Shown here: one piece after another, positions 35,993-36,941 of the stretch
Layout of the letters: each line of letters begins with the position of its first letter
How positions within the stretch are numbered: the first letter of the stretch is position 1
Program-made: the position numbers and the translations under genes
The notes under the pieces: model-generated
What the model saw: the letters and a program-made list of their open reading frames with translations, nothing else
Database searches by the model: none
Told to the model about the DNA's origin: nothing
DNA from: an uncultured bacterium
GTDB lineage: Bacteria > Bacteroidota > Bacteroidia > Chitinophagales > Chitinophagaceae
DNA: 36,941 nt
Reading direction: 5' to 3'
Assembly: GCA_903959965.1 (NCBI GenBank)
Contig: CAJBZC010000055.1
Location: 1-36,941, forward strand

Positions 35993-36913
35993 ATGGGTTA
36001 CAGAGATTATCCGAAGCGCAGCACTTCTAACTGGAGTGCATCCAATCCATTGATCATGCTGGTCATCATCAATGTGATGTTCTTCATATTGCTGCATTTC
36101 ATCAAGAGTATCTACAATTTCTCCCGCTTACCGGAGGGGCTGTTCATGCAGCATGTTCATGACTGGTTTGTTGTTCCGGCTCGGGCGGGTTTACTCCTGC
36201 AGCGTCCGTGGGTGCTGTTCACGGCCATGTTCACCCAGATGAATCTGATCCTGATGATCAGTAATATGTTCTGGTTATGGACCTTTGGATACATTCTTCA
36301 GGACTTGATCGGGGAGCGCCGGTTATTTCCGTTGTATCTCTATTCCGGATTGACTGCTACACTCATTTTTCTGTTTATGTTTAACGCCATTCCCCAGTAT
36401 GGGGTTTTGGCGGCGTCACTTAACTATTCGGGTGCGACGGCTTCTATCCTGGGCGTGGCAGTTGCTGCAACGGTTATCTCCCCGCAGTATCGGTTGTTTC
36501 CGATGATCGGGAACGGGATTCCGCTATGGCTGCTGACCCTGGCGTTCGTGATCATTGACCTGGCCTCGATATCGGCATCTACATACATGTTTTTTGTGCA
36601 TGGTGCTGCGGGGTTGACGGGTTTTTTCTTTGCGCGCGCCTTGCTCAAGGGCAGCGACTGGTCGGCCTGGATGAATAATCTATATGACCGGATTACGCAT
36701 CTTTTCCAACCCCGGGAAACAACCAAAAGACGAATGGTTAGGAAGGAGGAGGTTTTTTATAACACGCGTGGGAAACAACCTTTCGTTCGCAAAGGAAATG
36801 TCACCCAACAGCGAATTGATGAAATTTTGGATAAGATCAATCAGAAGGGGTATCAAAAGTTGACTGAAGAGGAAAGGGATTTGTTGAGAAGGGCCAGTGA
36901 AGGAGAAATTTAA
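35993..36913 (+). CDS. Rhomboid-like protein with C-terminal extension, probable pseudoprotease
   Basis: Aligns by eye with the preceding rhomboid (ISNMFWLWTFG; SGATASILG; FVHGAAGLTG). C-terminal tail QQRIDEILDKINQKGYQKLTEEERDLLRRAS. Confidence 0.85.
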   Translation: MGYRDYPKRSTSNWSASNPLIMLVIINVMFFILLHFIKSIYNFSRLPEGLFMQHVHDWFVVPARAGLLLQRPWVLFTAMFTQMNLILMISNMFWLWTFGYILQDLIGERRLFPLYLYSGLTATLIFLFMFNAIPQYGVLAASLNYSGATASILGVAVAATVISPQYRLFPMIGNGIPLWLLTLAFVIIDLASISASTYMFFVHGAAGLTGFFFARALLKGSDWSAWMNNLYDRITHLFQPRETTKRRMVRKEEVFYNTRGKQPFVRKGNVTQQRIDEILDKINQKGYQKLTEEERDLLRRASEGEI

Positions 36914-36941
36914 AGCGTACAGATGGGGCGTCTGCTGGAGA
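36897..36941 (+). CDS. Possible start of a downstream CDS running off the right edge
   Basis: GTG at 36897 opens VKEKFKAYRWGVCWR to the window end, overlapping the rhomboid stop. Very short, so weak. Confidence 0.25.
   Translation, partial: MKEKFKAYRWGVCWR

Overview
Chromosomal window whose gene content and TAnnTTTG promoter boxes look like Bacteroidota, probably a Chitinophagaceae-like lineage (inference; no search was run). It is densely packed with mostly housekeeping genes. In order: a SWIM zinc-finger protein (likely the N-terminus of a SNF2 helicase, running off the left edge and absent from the ORF track), comB, gcvT, a double-PspC protein with a PadR regulator, a deacetylase-like/formyltransferase pair, an ArsC/Spx-like protein, a UvrD/PcrA helicase, a DsbD-type system, an N-acyl-D-amino-acid deacylase, a GNAT, pyruvate phosphate dikinase, a decayed YceI-like gene, a short asparaginase, OmpA, a gluconate 2-dehydrogenase subunit 3-like protein, a TIM-barrel isomerase, an SPFH protein, a GH25 lysozyme, a radical SAM/SPASM protein, an AI-2E-type permease, a GHL10 hydrolase, RpoN, a PAP2-like membrane protein, an L,D-transpeptidase-like protein, an RlmD-type rRNA methyltransferase and two tandem rhomboids. 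I saw no CRISPR array, rRNA, tRNA, transposase, prophage or obvious defence island. The most interesting signals are: a DsbD alpha-like domain present twice in tandem, with the redox cysteines kept only in the stand-alone copy; a second rhomboid that appears to have lost its catalytic serine; an isolated deacetylase-like/formyltransferase pair behind a palindrome-rich intergenic region; a two-hairpin RNA-like element between the PspC gene and gcvT; and a gluconate dehydrogenase subunit 3 with no GMC partner beside it. I did not find a clear-cut, wholly new multi-gene system.
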